A stretch of 64,000 nucleotides of DNA from Cristatella mucedo (GCA_009760855.2 WPIO01000044.1:2305393-2369392), one strand, 5' to 3'; shown: positions 42,465 through 54,480, numbered from the stretch's first letter. Made by a program: numbers and translations. The notes: generated from the letters alone by a model not told the origin.

Positions 42465-44060
42465 CCATATGTGTTTGGCACACCATCTAGAGGTCGCTTG
42501 CTCTCAGAAGATGCATTTTGCTATTTGTGTGGACACTTTTACATGACAAGAGCAAACAAGTACTCGGTGAAAGCATCTATTAAGATGTTCGAGGCTTACA
42601 AGTCATACTTAGACATGCCTGTCAGGGAACACGACAAGCACTGGGCATCTCATTTTACATAACAGCCCTGCAAGAGAACTCTTGAAAGGTAGGGGCGATT
42701 GCTGCTCTGTAGATGGAGTTTCTTACGCAATATTGGGTACTATGTGAAATTTCGTTTTTAATATATATAAGTCTGGCATGTTTACAGGCTGGTACAGGGG
42801 TGAAAAGAGATCAACGAAGCTGGAAACCCCAAGAATTTTGTGGGAACCGACTGAGCACTTAAGTAACTGCTACTTCTGTGTGGTGGGCCCTTTCAAAAAA
42901 ATGGAACTGGCAAGAGCATCCCTCCAATCATGTATCCACACATTCCTTGATCCATCATCCCAGTACCACACTGCCCTGAGCTCTCTGTTCCCCCGAAGGG
43001 TAATCAGTCATCTTCAGGAGTGAGCAGCAAGTCATACAAATTCTAAAATCACAGATGCAGTTGAGAAGAGAAAGCCTCTTTTTCTCAAACAAAAAGACCT
43101 CAACGATCTGATCCTTGAGCTTCTGACATATAGGCTCAAAGGGTGGAACTCGTTGGATGAAAGTGTACTAGAAGCAAATCAGAGAAAGTACCACGAACGT
43201 TTTGCAACTTAACCTGTCGGCAAGATCAGCTGTGCTTGTGCAACAACCTGGCGAGGCTATTTGAGGCCATAGGAATCACAAGTAACGTGAGTGAATGGCA
43301 CCTACCTATTCATTGGCAGTTCATCCAGGAACCTCAAAGCCATGCTGCTTCATAACAGGAATACGTACCGGGCTCTCTCAATGGCTCACTCTGTGCACCT
43401 TAAAGAGGACTACTGGAGTTTCAAGATGTTGCTGAGTACCTTTAAGTATGGCGACTGTAGCTAGGAGGGTCATTGGAGACTTCAAAAGGGTGCCATTCCT
43501 GAGGAGCCTCCCATTTCACGAATTTTCTTATTTCTTTGCCAATGGCACAGACGCATCGGTTAAGGTGAACTATCACAAAAGCGACTTGCCACAGCAGACC
43601 GAGCTCTCCGTTGGGAAGAGCATAAAATGGGAGCCACTGGTAACTCCCCCCCCCCCTACTCCTGGACCCTTGGAAGTTGCTGATGCCACCACTGAACGTC
43701 AAGATAGACCTCATCGAGCAATTATAATGTGTCTATACAACGAGTTAGCAACTTTCAGGTACCTCACAAATGTCTTCCACAGTGGTTGGAGGCTAAGGTC
43801 AAAGCCGGTATCGTTGTGGGACCACAGATAAACAAGACCGTATAGTGTGCCAAATTTGCCATCAAGCTGAAAATGACGTAGAGGCAGCTTGGAACAGTTT
43901 CATGGCACAGGTTCACGGCTTTCTGAGCACTCCCAAGGCTGAACAAGGCTGAGCAACTCGTTCAGGCTCTCATTGGCTACTATGCCAAAATGGGATGAAG
44001 AGTGTTCAATAATGTCCTACCTTAATGCTCATATTGACAATTTAAATGATACAACAAATA
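42465..44060 (+). pseudogene. Decayed copy of a recurring uncharacterised protein gene, probably transposon-borne
   Basis: Broken frames in fixed order: SEDAFCYLCGHFYMTRANKY and MFEAYKSYLDMPV (42489-42635), CNSPARELLK then WYRGEKRS (42660-42815), SNCYFCVVGPFKKM (42860-42905), KQKDLNDLILELLTYRLKGW (43090-43145), SSRNLKAMLLHNRNTYRALS then MAHSVHLKEDYWSFKMLLST (43325-43440), and SYLNAHIDNLN (about 44010). Paired Cys motifs (CYLC, CYFC) suggest zinc binding. From memory this is a protein that recurs in many copies in invertebrate genomes and is thought to be carried by a mobile element; I cannot name the superfamily. It has at least five frameshifts or stops (for example TAA near 43210), so it is dead. 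It lies in an F-box intron. Confidence 0.6.
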
Positions 44061-45032
44061 ATTTTTGGGGTTCTCTGAACCCTTTTGATTGGTCATTCTG
44101 TATGAATTCAGATTAAATATATCCTTATTTGGATTCATTTGCTGTTCTTTCTGAATACATGTGCACAAGAAGTCGCAAATCTGTCAACTTTCTCATCGGA
44201 AATGATTCAATCTCAAGTTGATCACTGTCATGGTCACAAAAGCAGAATTTGTGGAGGTAATAATGGCTATACTTTCTGAGGCCTAAGCAATTTGGAAATA
44301 ATACTTACTAACCAGGCTAAAAATTGTTTTGTATAGTGTAATGTGTCGTCGGCTAGTAGTCATATTAAGCTGGAGATTGTTAACTATGCAGCTGTAACTG
44401 CAAAGCTTAGGATTCATTGAAATGAAACACCTACCAAATTACCTAATTACCAAATTACTACCAATTGAAACACCTACCAAAAAGGTAAGTCGTCTTATTA
44501 AACAGCCTCATTAGTGTAGTAGAAGGAGAGCCTTAGCGGCTTACAGCTCACTTGCAGCTGGCTATAAAGGATTGCCTTCTGTAGGATGCACACCAATGAG
44601 CTGGGTCGTAAATGACAAGCTCCTAACTTCAGGGATAAGACCTAGCATCTAAGTCAGAGAAACTTGTTGGATCTTTCCTTGTCACTATGGACCTTCAGGG
44701 TAAATTGCAAGAAGGGCCTCGTTATGACAATAGTTTTGTGATTAGTAGTGTTGCAACTCATATTGCCATCGGAGGAGCCGCTTGTCCATTATTCAAGTCA
44801 ACCACTGGCTTTGCGGCTTCAGGTCTACTGCTGGGCAGCTAGTAAGTTAGTTGCTCAAACCGCCCTCCCCAGCTTGCCTATTGGCTAAAAGTCCTCCAGA
44901 TTGTGTCTACCTGCACACCGTTCAGTCGGGATGAAGGATCCCCAACAGTCATTGGTGATTTTGATATGCAAAACCGTGATGCTTGATCTCTTTATTCATT
45001 TAGGAAGGAGACTTACAGCTGTTTTTTGAACG
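44061..45032. other. Intronic; one hairpin-repeat copy
   Basis: 44528-44580 (GAGAGCCTTAGCGGCTTACA onward to CTGGCTATAAAGGATTGCC) is a copy of the dispersed structured motif also at 24931 and 63946. A local duplication, CACCTACCAAATTACC / CACCTACCAAAAAGG, is at about 44428-44485. Confidence 0.5.
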
Positions 45033-45205
45033 TAATAATAATAATAATAGGTCATCTGTATAGCGCTGTCCGAGAACCTAATCTCTATGCAGGTGCTTTA
45101 CAACTCGTTGCAAAAGAATAAATAACCAAGGGTTATCGACATGCACTGTATCTATCATGCACAAGCAAAACAGTATAATGCTTAGGTCAGCATGCTAAAA
45201 CAAGC
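45033..45205 (-). repeat. Reverse-strand LINE-like 3' tail
   Basis: AATAATAATAATAATAGGTC, then TATAGCGCTGTCCGAGAACC and TAATCTCTATGCAGGTGCTT (hairpin), then a reversed UTR that differs from LINE-A. It shares TTACAACTCGTTGCA with 10000-10020, suggesting a fourth family. Confidence 0.65.
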
Positions 45206-45772
45206 ATGAAGACACTCGTGGCCACCGGTACACTTGTCACCGACCTGCACTGGCTACAAGTCAAGCTACGGATTGACTTCAAGGTTTTGTCGCTCACTTT
45301 TAGGTCACTTCATTCTTTGGCTCCAGCCTATCTCTCAGATCTACTCCCCCACCAGGCCAAGCATCGTACCACCCGCTTTTCGGAATCCAATAGTTTACCA
45401 ATACCTCGTACAAACCTCAAATCCTTTCGAGACCGTGCATTTAGTTTGTATGCTCCCAAAGCCTTGAACTCTCTCCCGAATTGCGTCAGAACATTCCCTG
45501 ACTTGACCACATTTAAAAAGAACTTAAAAACACCTATTTAGGACAGCATTTAGTGGGTCCCTGTGATTCGTCCTTCATGTGCTTATCCTTGGTGTGCTGA
45601 CACTGACCCTGTGCATGTCACCCTTAACCATGTTATTCATGTTGTTTATCAAGCATGATATTACTCACCATTCAATCGCGTTTCCCCTTGCAGCAAATGT
45701 AAAGCACCTAGAAAGAGATTGAGTTCTCTGAGGGCGCTTTATAAAGTGCATTATTACTATTATTATTATGCA
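45206..45772 (+). mobile_element. LINE-A copy, C-terminal end and 3' UTR
   Basis: Open from TDLHWLQVKLRIDFKVLSLT to the end of the coding part (TTFKKNLKTPI), with a 3' UTR shortened by about 20 bp around GTGCTGACACTGACCCTG, hairpin (about 45700-45743) and a TTA-type tail. Confidence 0.94.
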
Positions 45773-45834
45773 TGCAAAGCATACTGAAGCAAAAAAATTA
45801 AGTTCACTTAGGTGAAGGGAAATCTGACCGGGAC

Positions 45835-46440
45835 GAATGGATACGTCTTTAGCTGAGACTTAAAAGATGTTAGGTCTTTGCAGGTAATGATCATAGCGGA
45901 AAGGGAGTTCCTGACTTTCAGTGGATGTGTGTGCTTACACTATGCCTGCTGCTTGCAAATGTTACCACCAATAATTCGGTAATACTTTCTATACATCATC
46001 TGTAAAGTGCCTAGAAAGAGATTCAGTTCTCTGAGGGTTCTATACGTATTATTATTGCTATATAGTTATTAGGAGCTGAAGTTTCGATCACCAAAAAATT
46101 TCAAGTTAGTCCTAGGGACGGCAATATGACTAGTTGCTGAGGAGCAAGGAGGTCGTATTGATAGACTGGTGCAAGCCAGTGAAGTGACCTGTAAGCTAGA
46201 CTGAGGATCTTGGAAATTAATTCGACACTTGATAGGGAGCCAGTGAAGCACAGATAGAAGTAGTGCGATGCGGCAGCTATGCCGTGGACTACAGAGCAGA
46301 CGAGCTACGGAGTTTTGAAAAAGTTGCTGCCGGTTAACGGCATAGACAGGAAGTCTTGAATACATAAAATTGTAATAACTTGGACGCAATGACTCGAACA
46401 CACGAACTAGTTTAGCTCTTGTACCCTAATCAGGCCCAAC
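45835..46440 (-). mobile_element. LINE-A relative, reverse strand, split by a tail insertion
   Basis: 46069-46401 reads QLFQNSVARLLCSPRHSCRI, LLSVLHWLPIKCRINFQ and AVPRTNLKFFGDRNFSS. The continuation (reversed KNFKSQ-like, GNSLSAMIIT) lies at 45843-45925. The two parts are separated by a + strand 3' tail. Confidence 0.7.
45926..46070 (+). mobile_element. LINE-A-like 3' tail nested in a reverse LINE
   Basis: GTGTGCTTACACTATGCCTG starts the UTR; CTGTAAAGTGCCTAGAAAGA and GATTCAGTTCTCTGAGGGTT form the hairpin; GTATTATTATTGCTATA is the tail. Confidence 0.75.
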
Positions 46441-46714
46441 TCTAATTAGGCTCTGCCTGATGAAAGACCTAAAGGCAGCATGCCTGTTTGAAGTGCTCTG
46501 GAAATAGAAGATCTGTTTAAGCACCCCGTTCTTTATCATTCGAATAGCTATCAGCCGATGGCTGATACTGTGTCTGACGAATTCTTAAGTTTGATAGTAA
46601 ATGCCAGAGTTGTCATAGTAAGCATACAATGCTGATGGGCTGTCAGCTCTCGTGTTTTCACACCCTTCTTGTGAGTAAGGATTTACGTCATGATATGTAA
46701 CGGCAAAATCCTTG

Positions 46715-47362
46715 AGAGTTTACTGGTCTACCGGCTGTGCAATCAGGTTCTTAGAGCTGGTGCAAAACTCTGCTGCTAGGCTTGTCTGTTGTCAGTGTGT
46801 AGTTGCCACATAACACCACTTCTTGCCGACCTGCACGGTCTCCTAGTCAAGCAACGCATCAACTTCAAGGTTTTTGTCACTCACTTTTAGGTCCCTACAT
46901 TCTTTGGCTCCAGCCTGGCTATCAGATCTACTCCCCCACCAGGCCAAGCGTCATACCACCCACTTCTCGGAATCCAACAGTCTACCAATATCTCGTACAA
47001 ACAAACCTCAGATCCTTCGGAGACTTTTAATTCGTATGCTCCCAAAGCCTGGAACTCACTCCCGGCTTGCGTCACGACATCTCCTTGTCCACATTTAAAA
47101 AGAAACTAAAACCATCTATTTATCACAGCATTTAGTGGGTCCCTGTGATTTTCCTTTATGTGCTTATGCATGCTGACACTGTACCTGCTACCACTTGCAT
47201 GCTGACTCCGTGCACGTCACCCCTAACCGTGTTATTCTTGTTGTGTATTCAGCATGCTACCACTAACTATTCGATTGCAATACTTTGTGGCAAATTTAAA
47301 GTGCCTAGAAAGAGATTGAATTCTCTGAGGGCACTATATCAAGTGTATTATTGTTACTATTG
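46715..47362 (+). mobile_element. LINE-A copy, C-terminal end and 3' UTR, diverged
   Basis: LVYRLCNQVLRAGAKLCC-type start, then FRSLHSLAPAWLSDLLPHQA and PKPGTH. Multiple frameshifts. UTR with hairpin at about 47290-47335 (AAAGTGCCTAGAAAGAGATT) and TTATTGTTACTATTG. Confidence 0.85.
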
Positions 47363-48349
47363 TTATAGGATACACGATGGCCTTTCCAGCATATGTAAAA
47401 TACCCAGAAAGGTGTTATCTTTTTAGGGTGCTATGCATATGTCATTATGTGTACTAAGGATATTCTAATTATTAAGAGACCAAATAGCAGCTGAATCCCA
47501 AAAGCTATTCAGGATTTGACTCCAGACTGTCGGCTAGACTTAAGAATTGCTAGTCACAAGTGCCTTAGCAAGACAGCACCTAGTCTTCATGATCGTAAAG
47601 ACTTGAATGGTAGCTTTGTCTTAGAAGTACAATAAGTGCAGCCAGCAGTTCTCTCCACCAAATTAATATTTTGTGTTTTGAAAAGAATGGGAAGCACTGA
47701 GGACTAATTTAAAGCGTACTTAGTGCTGCTAGATGACAGTCTGTTGTTACTCAAGAAGTGGCTTTACGGATTAAAGTTAGCACTGATATTGCATGCACCC
47801 AAAGAACCGTCTACCGTGCAGGAGTAAAGTTTACATAATTGAATATTCTGATGGAATTGCACTAGAAGATATTGGGGGACTGTAGCTAAACAATTTCAGT
47901 TTGCTCTTGGTTTAATTTTACTATGATTTTTATGTTATTATTTCACTATTATGTATATATTTGTATTGTTACAAATCCCGGGGGTACGACAGATTAAAAA
48001 AGCTGTTAACCATAGCTGTCATGATGCCATTAATGCCGTACGATTACAGTACTACTATAGTAGCATTTTATTAAGCGTATTTCACAGTCCATCTGGCTCT
48101 ACCAGCTAGACCTACTGAGTCTTTTTCGTGCAGACTTTCAAACCTAATCATTTTAATAGAGGCATATATAGAATGCATAGGCAGTTATACAGAGAAATTG
48201 TAGTTTAAAGTACAGCATCAGCTGAAAACAAACAATCAGCCGATGCAGGTGTGGGCGAAAATGAATAGCCACCGAAATAACGATATATTCTGAAACCTAG
48301 CTCTTTGGATAAGCACATGCATATACATGTACTGGCATGCTTTTACTTA
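47363..48349. other. Intronic, nothing recognised
   Basis: AT-rich; the phrase TCCAGCATATGTAAAATACC then CAGAAAGGTG at 47385-47415 is a half tail hairpin. No exon is supported. Confidence 0.4.
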
Positions 48350-48432
48350 AGTGGAAAACTCTCCTGCGTAACACCCACATGGTCTTTATGACTTTGTGGA
48401 GTTACAGACGGAGATACATTACATTACATTCT
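48350..48432 (+). mobile_element. LINE-B tail only
   Basis: GTGGAAAACTCTCCTGCGTA, then ACACCCACATGGTCTTTATG to GGAGATACATTACATTACAT. Only about 80 bp, an extreme 5' truncation. Confidence 0.9.
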
Positions 48433-49384
48433 AAATTTTTGATTCGTCACCCTTCCCATGAAGGATTGTTGTTATGTGTACCTGCTGTTTGTTCACCGTA
48501 TTTAAGAATGAGAATACTTGCCACCCGGAAGTTTGTAATCACTGGAAATCAGCGTGTTGCCGTATTTTAATGTGATATCGCCCTCCTGACGTCTAAAATG
48601 TCAAATTTTTTAACTGAAGTTCTGATTTTTAGTTTCACTGGTAATGCAGAATTAGCCATTTTCTGGGTATAGTGGAAGTAGGCAAAACACTTCTGTTTTA
48701 GCCTAGAGGTTTTATCTGATGCTCTTTAATTACCTGTGGCTTTTGAATCAATTGATTTCGCTCTTTATTTGAGCTTACGTGAAGTCAGATTGCATAGATT
48801 TCTGTGCAGTATATGTAGTCGTGGTGCCCTTCTTTTGGCCCAGAGGTTGTGGGATCAGCTACCTTCGAAGAGAGCTTTTTCTCTCAGACCTTCGGTAGAT
48901 GGCCTTCGGTCGTTCTGTATTTTGAAATTGAATTCGTTTCCGAACTCAGTAATGCCCTTTGTAAATGCTGATGCACTCAACCTTAGCCCACTAGTGATTG
49001 ATGTGCGGTTTAAGAAGCTGCGAATAAATTTTTCACCATCATCAGAAATTTTAACAGCATCCACGAACAATAATTACAAAAATAAGAGTTGTTCCTTATA
49101 TCTCGTTGCAATAACTATTAATTGCAGTTGATGGAGACACCAATGAATGCACATGATCGACTATCACAGTGATGCCATCCATCTTCGAACAGCCGTTAGG
49201 GACGTTGTTACTTGCTAAGAATATGCCTGGGTTTGCTCCGTGATGTCCAACTTTAGTCTTACCAGTTTAAGGCAGCTTTTCTCACAGCAAAACGTCATGG
49301 TTTACCCTTGTTATATGCTAAAATTTGTTATGAATTCAACTGCAGTTTATTCAGCTTTAAGAAATATCTTCTGTGATTGAATGA
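48433..49384. other. Unassigned; open frame at 48736-49131
   Basis: The frame reads LAQRLWDQLPSKRAFSLRPS and then a polar stretch, faintly like the PRLWNSLP-type LINE C-terminal block, but with no tail or other LINE words. Too weak to call. Confidence 0.3.
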
Positions 49385-49685
49385 AGCAAAATAATAATAG
49401 TAATAAAACATTTGTATAGCACCTTCAGAGAACCTAATCTCTTTCTAGGCACTTTACATTTGCTGCAAGGGAAGCATGATCGAATGGTTAATGGTAGCAT
49501 GATCAACTACAACAAGCATAATATGGTTAGAGGTAACAGGCACAGGGTCAGCATGCAAATATGGTTAGTGGCAGTATGCTCAGTGTCAGCACGCATAAGA
49601 ACTCAAAGGACGAATCACATGGACTCACTAAATGCTGTGATATATAGATGCGTTTTCAGCTTCTTTTTTTAGATGAAATAGGCAG
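49385..49685 (-). mobile_element. LINE-A 3' end, reverse strand
   Basis: Starts AATAATAATAGTAATAAAAC, then the reversed hairpin (about 49417-49458) and a complete reversed UTR (CACAGGGTCAGCATGCAAAT, GTTAGTGGCAGTATGC) to the coding end near 49670. Confidence 0.9.
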
Positions 49686-49914
49686 CAGCTATCGACTAGG
49701 CTGTAATCTTAAACAGGGACAGCCATTCAGAAACTGCTGGAACACTAGCAGCTTAGTTTCATTGGTTATCCTACTCCCGACTGGTTGAATATTTTGGGTG
49801 TGATGAGGCTTTGTGGTGGCTCGGGGTTTCAGGCATTTTACTGAAAGTGGAACTGGCAGCTTAAAATGATGGCACGAGTACAGTGGCATCTTTGGTTTAG
49901 GTTAGTTCTTCGGC

Positions 49915-51282
49915 AGATGCTTTAGCCACGACGACGGGAATGTCACTGCCCTAGCTCTGCTAGATCTGTCTGCTGCCTTCGACACCATTGATCACGAAGT
50001 TCTGCTTGAACGACTGAGAACAACGATCGGTCTGGCAGACGAAGCACTGGCGTGGTTTAAATCATACTTGTCTGATCGTGTTCAATCCGTGTCGTGTGGG
50101 GGTCAGGTCTCAGACATGAGAAGGGTCACCTGTCGAGTCCCTCAAGGGTCTGTACTTGGTCCCTTGCTGTTTTCCATTTATACACAACCTCTGGGAAAAG
50201 TGATTAAGGCCCATGGAATAGGATATCACTTCTATGCTGACGATACTCAGTTGTATTTGTCATTTAAACCGTCGGATTCTGCTGCAGCAACTGAGAAACT
50301 GAATGCTTGCCTTGCCGATATTCGATCCTGGATGTCGGAAAACTTCCTGAAATTAAATGATGATAAAACCGAACTTCTTCTCATAGGACACCCTAAGTGT
50401 GTAGCTGGATTAAAAGGCTTTGCTCTTCTAATAGGTGATGCTATTGTGCGACCATCACCACGTGCTCGAAATTTAGGTGTCGTTTTCGACAGCTGCCTCA
50501 ATTTCAAAAGCTTCATTCAGAAGACTGCTTCTACAGCTAGCCATCACATCCGATCCCTATCCAAGATTAGAAGCTGTCTCCCACAGTGGCTTGTAAAAAA
50601 TTTAACTAGCTCTTTAGTTCTGTCTCGGCTTGATTATTATAATTCCCTTTTGGCTGGGCTACCAAAGAAAGCTATTATGCCACTACAGCGGACTATGAAT
50701 ATGGCTGCAAGGCTGGTCTTCAAGTCCCAGCGGTTTGAGCAAGTGTCACCTCTGCTGAAAGAGCTAGGATGGTTGCCGGTTGAGCAAAGGATACAGAGCA
50801 AAGTTCTTACGCTGACCCACAAGGCCCGCCACGGCTTGGCTCCTTCGAACCTAGCTGAACTGCTGCATCAGTTTCAGCCTGTTCGCGCCCTCAGGTCCTG
50901 TGTGGACAATAAATTAGCTGTCCCATTCCTCCGCTTAAAGACAGTTGGCGACAGAAGCTTTAGCTCTGCAGGTCCTAGACTGTGGAACTCGCTTGCACAA
51001 TTATTACGCAACGACATCTACTCTCCAACTGCCGACTATGGCACATCTTTTTCAGTGGTCTTGAACTGCTACTTCTATGCTACTCACTACCTCAACTGCT
51101 CTCCTGACTCTGCTATGCTTCCCACTTTCTCTTTGTTGCGTGAGACGAAGTCTGTTGGCTACCGAATGAGTACCGAAAGCCGCTTAGGCTGTGAGTGCGC
51201 TATACAAAACTCTCCTGCGTAACACCCACATGGTCTTTAAGACTTTGTGGAGTTACTGACGGAGATACATTACATTGCATTT
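49915..51282 (+). mobile_element. LINE-B copy, RT-to-tail, best preserved
   Basis: 5'-truncated just before RT motif A, then open without lesion from SHDDGNVTALALLDLSAAFD to ECAIQNSPA at 51222. Motif A is DLSAAFDTIDHE, motif B VPQGSVLGPLLFSIY, motif C FYADDTQLYLSF; then LKLNDDKTELLLIG (motif D/E region) and the C-terminal domain of about 250 residues with SFSSAGPRLWNSLA. The 3' UTR ends GGAGATACATTACATTGCAT. The catalytic aspartates are all present, but the endonuclease and N-terminal RT are missing, so it cannot move by itself. It lies in sense in an F-box intron. Confidence 0.97.
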
Positions 51283-53045
51283 AGCCAAATCCCCTATTAT
51301 GACACGCAATAGCCAAATCCACTAGTATGGCACGCGACAGTTGAGCATTCATTTCGTCTTCTTCGTCCTGAAAATCTGGGATATACATTATTGATCGATT
51401 GTAAATGTGCAGCAATGAGATCATATTAGCTACGAAGGCAATTAGTAGTAACCTGTGAGAGGGCACTAGTAAAACTCAAATGTCAGGTTCACTTGGTCTG
51501 GCTCAGCCGGTTTCTGCCACACATGTCTTTTCCATGGAACTTGCATAATTTCAGACGGACCACCATAGTTTTGTACTTTCTGACTTTTTGATGCGATAGA
51601 CTGATCAGCACCTAGGCTTTGGTGGCTTGACATGAAACATACTTCAAGGTCTTAGGCTAGCCTTCACGTCAACATGCTGTTCCACCCCCAAACCCCCACA
51701 CGTGCCTAGGGCTGTGTTTTTCCAAACTTAAAGTGAAGCAATCAGTCACCGGCTATAGTATATAGTCAGTTATAGCTACAGCCGGATGTGATCACTTGTG
51801 CACGTCTTAGTGGTTTGTCAGCCGTTGAGAAGAGAATTTCATTTATCCATATTCTCGTTTATTCTCGATCTCAGTTATCGGTTTTGGGATTAAATATAGG
51901 TGTGCAGCTATGCACTTAGACCCGCTACCACCTTTGACAGATACCTAGCTACATACAGCAAGGTTTTTGTATTTGGGCCACCTAGTATAACTTATAATTA
52001 AAAGAATACTAATTGAACATTTCCATAGCGACCTAAGAGATGCAAAGTTCTTTCAAGGCACTATACATGCTAGAAAGGAAGCATTCCCTTCAGAGCACTA
52101 TTTTAGACTAAAGCAGGTCTTATGTGAGAGTAATCTAGCTCTTATTTTCTCTGACGGCTCTCTATGATATTATTCTTCATTAGCAGCTGTTTAGATGTAA
52201 CTATTACCCTTGCAGCTACCTGGTTCTCTTGCAGCTACCTGGCTTTGCCCGTTAGGGCTGAAGAGTCCATGTCTGGCTCGGCAGAGCTGCTCCATCATTG
52301 CAGCTAAGCTGCTGAGGGCAGCTCGAGTGTGAAAAGGCACATTTTGCAGAATTTCGGGCACAACTCTGCCTGTCCAGCCTTCAAGAGCTTCCTGTACATA
52401 GATTAATTTGCTTGGTTTGTCTGATTCTACATGTAGTCTGGCTAGTGCTCAACATTAAAGTTGATTGCAATTGTGTTTCCACTTCATCGTTTCTTATCAG
52501 CATACAAATAAGATGCTAGTCTCGGGAGACTTGTGACAGCATAGCAGGTTTTCACTGCCATGAGCAGGAGACTGCTTATCCGCTCGTGATGATCATTTCT
52601 GTGTGATCTCGTCAATAACTCGTTTCACGTTTTTGTTGCATGCTGTAGGTTTGTTAGTGATGGTCGTCGAAAGACTCATTAGCTTTATTCACACCCTATG
52701 TGGATGCTGCTGTAGGTATAATCTGGCATACAAGCTACTGTGAATAGTTCCTTACAATCGTGGCAATAATAGCTACATGAATGTCAGCTTATGCAATTGT
52801 CTACCTTTCAGGCAGTATGCATGCCGACATCATTTTGTAGATCAAGTATAGTTGTAGGCTGCATTGCATTCTTGATACACTCTGCAACTGACAGAGCATT
52901 GTAGCCATAACGACAATACTGTACAATATCTGCACACGTGTACATTCATGGAGTCGATCTACATACTTTTACATGCTGCTGTGTATGATCCTTAAGCTAG
53001 CCATTTACTTGACACATCTATTTCAGCTGCTTTGATTTCTTTTAG
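51283..53045. other. Intron of the F-box gene, no gene recognised
   Basis: Mostly single-copy AT-rich sequence. A 15-bp phrase, CTTGCAGCTACCTGG, is repeated in tandem at about 52212-52245. A possible degenerate tail hairpin lies at about 52023-52070. Confidence 0.45.
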
Positions 53046-53100
53046 GATATTCTCATATTTGGACGTCATCACTTTATGTCGATGTGCTCAAGTATCTAAG
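53046..53100 (+). CDS. FBXL20: FBXL20/FBXL2-like, second F-box exon
   Basis: Acceptor TTTCTTTTAG, donor AAG|GTATGC, 55 nt. The first base completes the Arg codon left by 39796; the exon then encodes IFSYLDVITLCRCAQVSK, the central F-box helices that contact Skp1, nearly identical in pattern to vertebrate FBXL20. It ends in phase 0, fitting 63049. The intron before it is about 13.2 kb and full of LINE copies. Confidence 0.94.
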
Positions 53101-53104
53101 GTAT

Positions 53105-54480
53105 GCCTTGTTGGAGAATGAGAATGAAGAGACCTAAAAGTGAGATTATCTTGAAGTCGATTCGCTGCTTGACTGGGAGCCAGTGCAGGCTGGCTGGAAG
53201 TGGTGTGATGTGGCAACTGCCAAGCTCACGATAGATGAGCCTAGCTGCAAGAGTTTTGTACCAATTGTAGGCACCTTATTGCACAGACCGGTAGACCAAC
53301 AAGCTTGGAGTTATATAAGTCGAGATAAGATGTCACAAACCTATTGTGGTATTCCTGTCCAAGCAGACTCGAATTTTTTGCAACGTTACATAGTTAAAAG
53401 TCTACAGAATTGATTGTGGAGATTGTGTGATAGTCTGGTGAAAGATCACTTGCGGATCAGGGCTCCCAAATTTCGCTCAGGTGCTACAGGAGATACTGGG
53501 AAAGCCCATTTTGAAAGTTGAGTTTTCCAATTTCCAAGTAACACTAGGTTTGCCCATTACTAGTTAGTTTTATCCTCATTCAATTTGAGAAAGTTTGTTA
53601 CCATCCAAGTGCAAATGTCAGTCATGTACAAAGCAAGGGAGCTGAGAAAGTTTGACATGCTGGAATGCAGGGATAAATCAAAGCACATCTATGTACATCT
53701 GTGTGTCATCTTCATAAAAATAAAAGCTGAGACTCCGTATTAATTAAATCGGCTAGAGGGAGAGTATCAAGTGTGAAAAGAAGTTTACCAAGTAGGGCAC
53801 CCAATACTTTAAAGGCTTCTCCAATGACTGTTGTCTTCACAGCGCTGGTTTTGCCTAGTGGTTGAGGTGCTCGCCCCGACTAAGGTCTGGCCGAGGTCCT
53901 GGGCTCGAGCCCCGTGGCAATTGTGAAGTGCCTGAATAGATATTAAATTCTCTTAAGGTGCTATATACACGAATTACACATAATATGTTGGCATCAATGC
54001 TCTAGAGTATCCCAATGACATAGTACATTACCACCGTTGCAGAACAGCGCCAGCGATACCAAGAGAAATGAGAGGTGCTCAAGAAGGATATCGTGATTAG
54101 TAGCCCTAAATGCTGCCGAAAGATCGAGAAAAACAAGCAGATAGACTCTGCCTAAGTCTGCATTTCTGAGTAGGTCCTTATACACCAGAAGCGATGCTGG
54201 ATCAGTTGAGTGACTAGCTCTAAAATGTACCGGCACTTACTTACTAGGTTTGAAGTTTGAATATAAGAGTTTAGCTGGTCTGCCACTACTCGTTCCAGTG
54301 TATTTGATAGGAGTGGTAGGAGGTACGCTCGGCAGAAGTCGTTTAACTTCTTATCTGGAGTTGCCTTTTTAATGAGTGGCCTAAGAGCAGCCTTTTTCAA
54401 AGGACCGGAGACATGACCTGAGGTTATTACATAGTTCACTAATGCATATTTGTTATGCTTGTTATCCAGGGAATACATGA
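53105..54480 (-). mobile_element. LINE-A relative, reverse strand, split by a SINE
   Basis: From 54480 downward: YVITSGHVSGPLKKAALRPL, LERVVADQLNSYI, the LLVFLDLSAAF motif A (54100-54160), then after the SINE the motif C region, KPSVTWKLENSTFKMGFPSI and LHWLPVKQRIDFK-like blocks to about 53130. Frameshifts throughout; no 3' tail next to it. Sequence identity to young A copies is low. Confidence 0.83.
53841..53985 (+). mobile_element. tRNA-derived SINE nested in a LINE
   Basis: GCGCTGGTTTTGCCTAGTGG holds the A-box, GTTGAGGTGCTCGCCCCGAC follows, and GTCCTGGGCTCGAGCCCCGT holds a B-box-like word (GGCTCGAGCCC against GGTTCGANNCC). The tail, GTGAAGTGCCTGAATAGATA to TCTTAAGGTGCTATA, is the shared hairpin with an AT-rich end. 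Confidence 0.9.

Noticed and set aside
48736-49131. 131-residue open frame with QRLWDQLPSKR
   Set aside because: The likeness to the LINE PRLWNSLP block is one short phrase with no neighbouring LINE blocks or tail.
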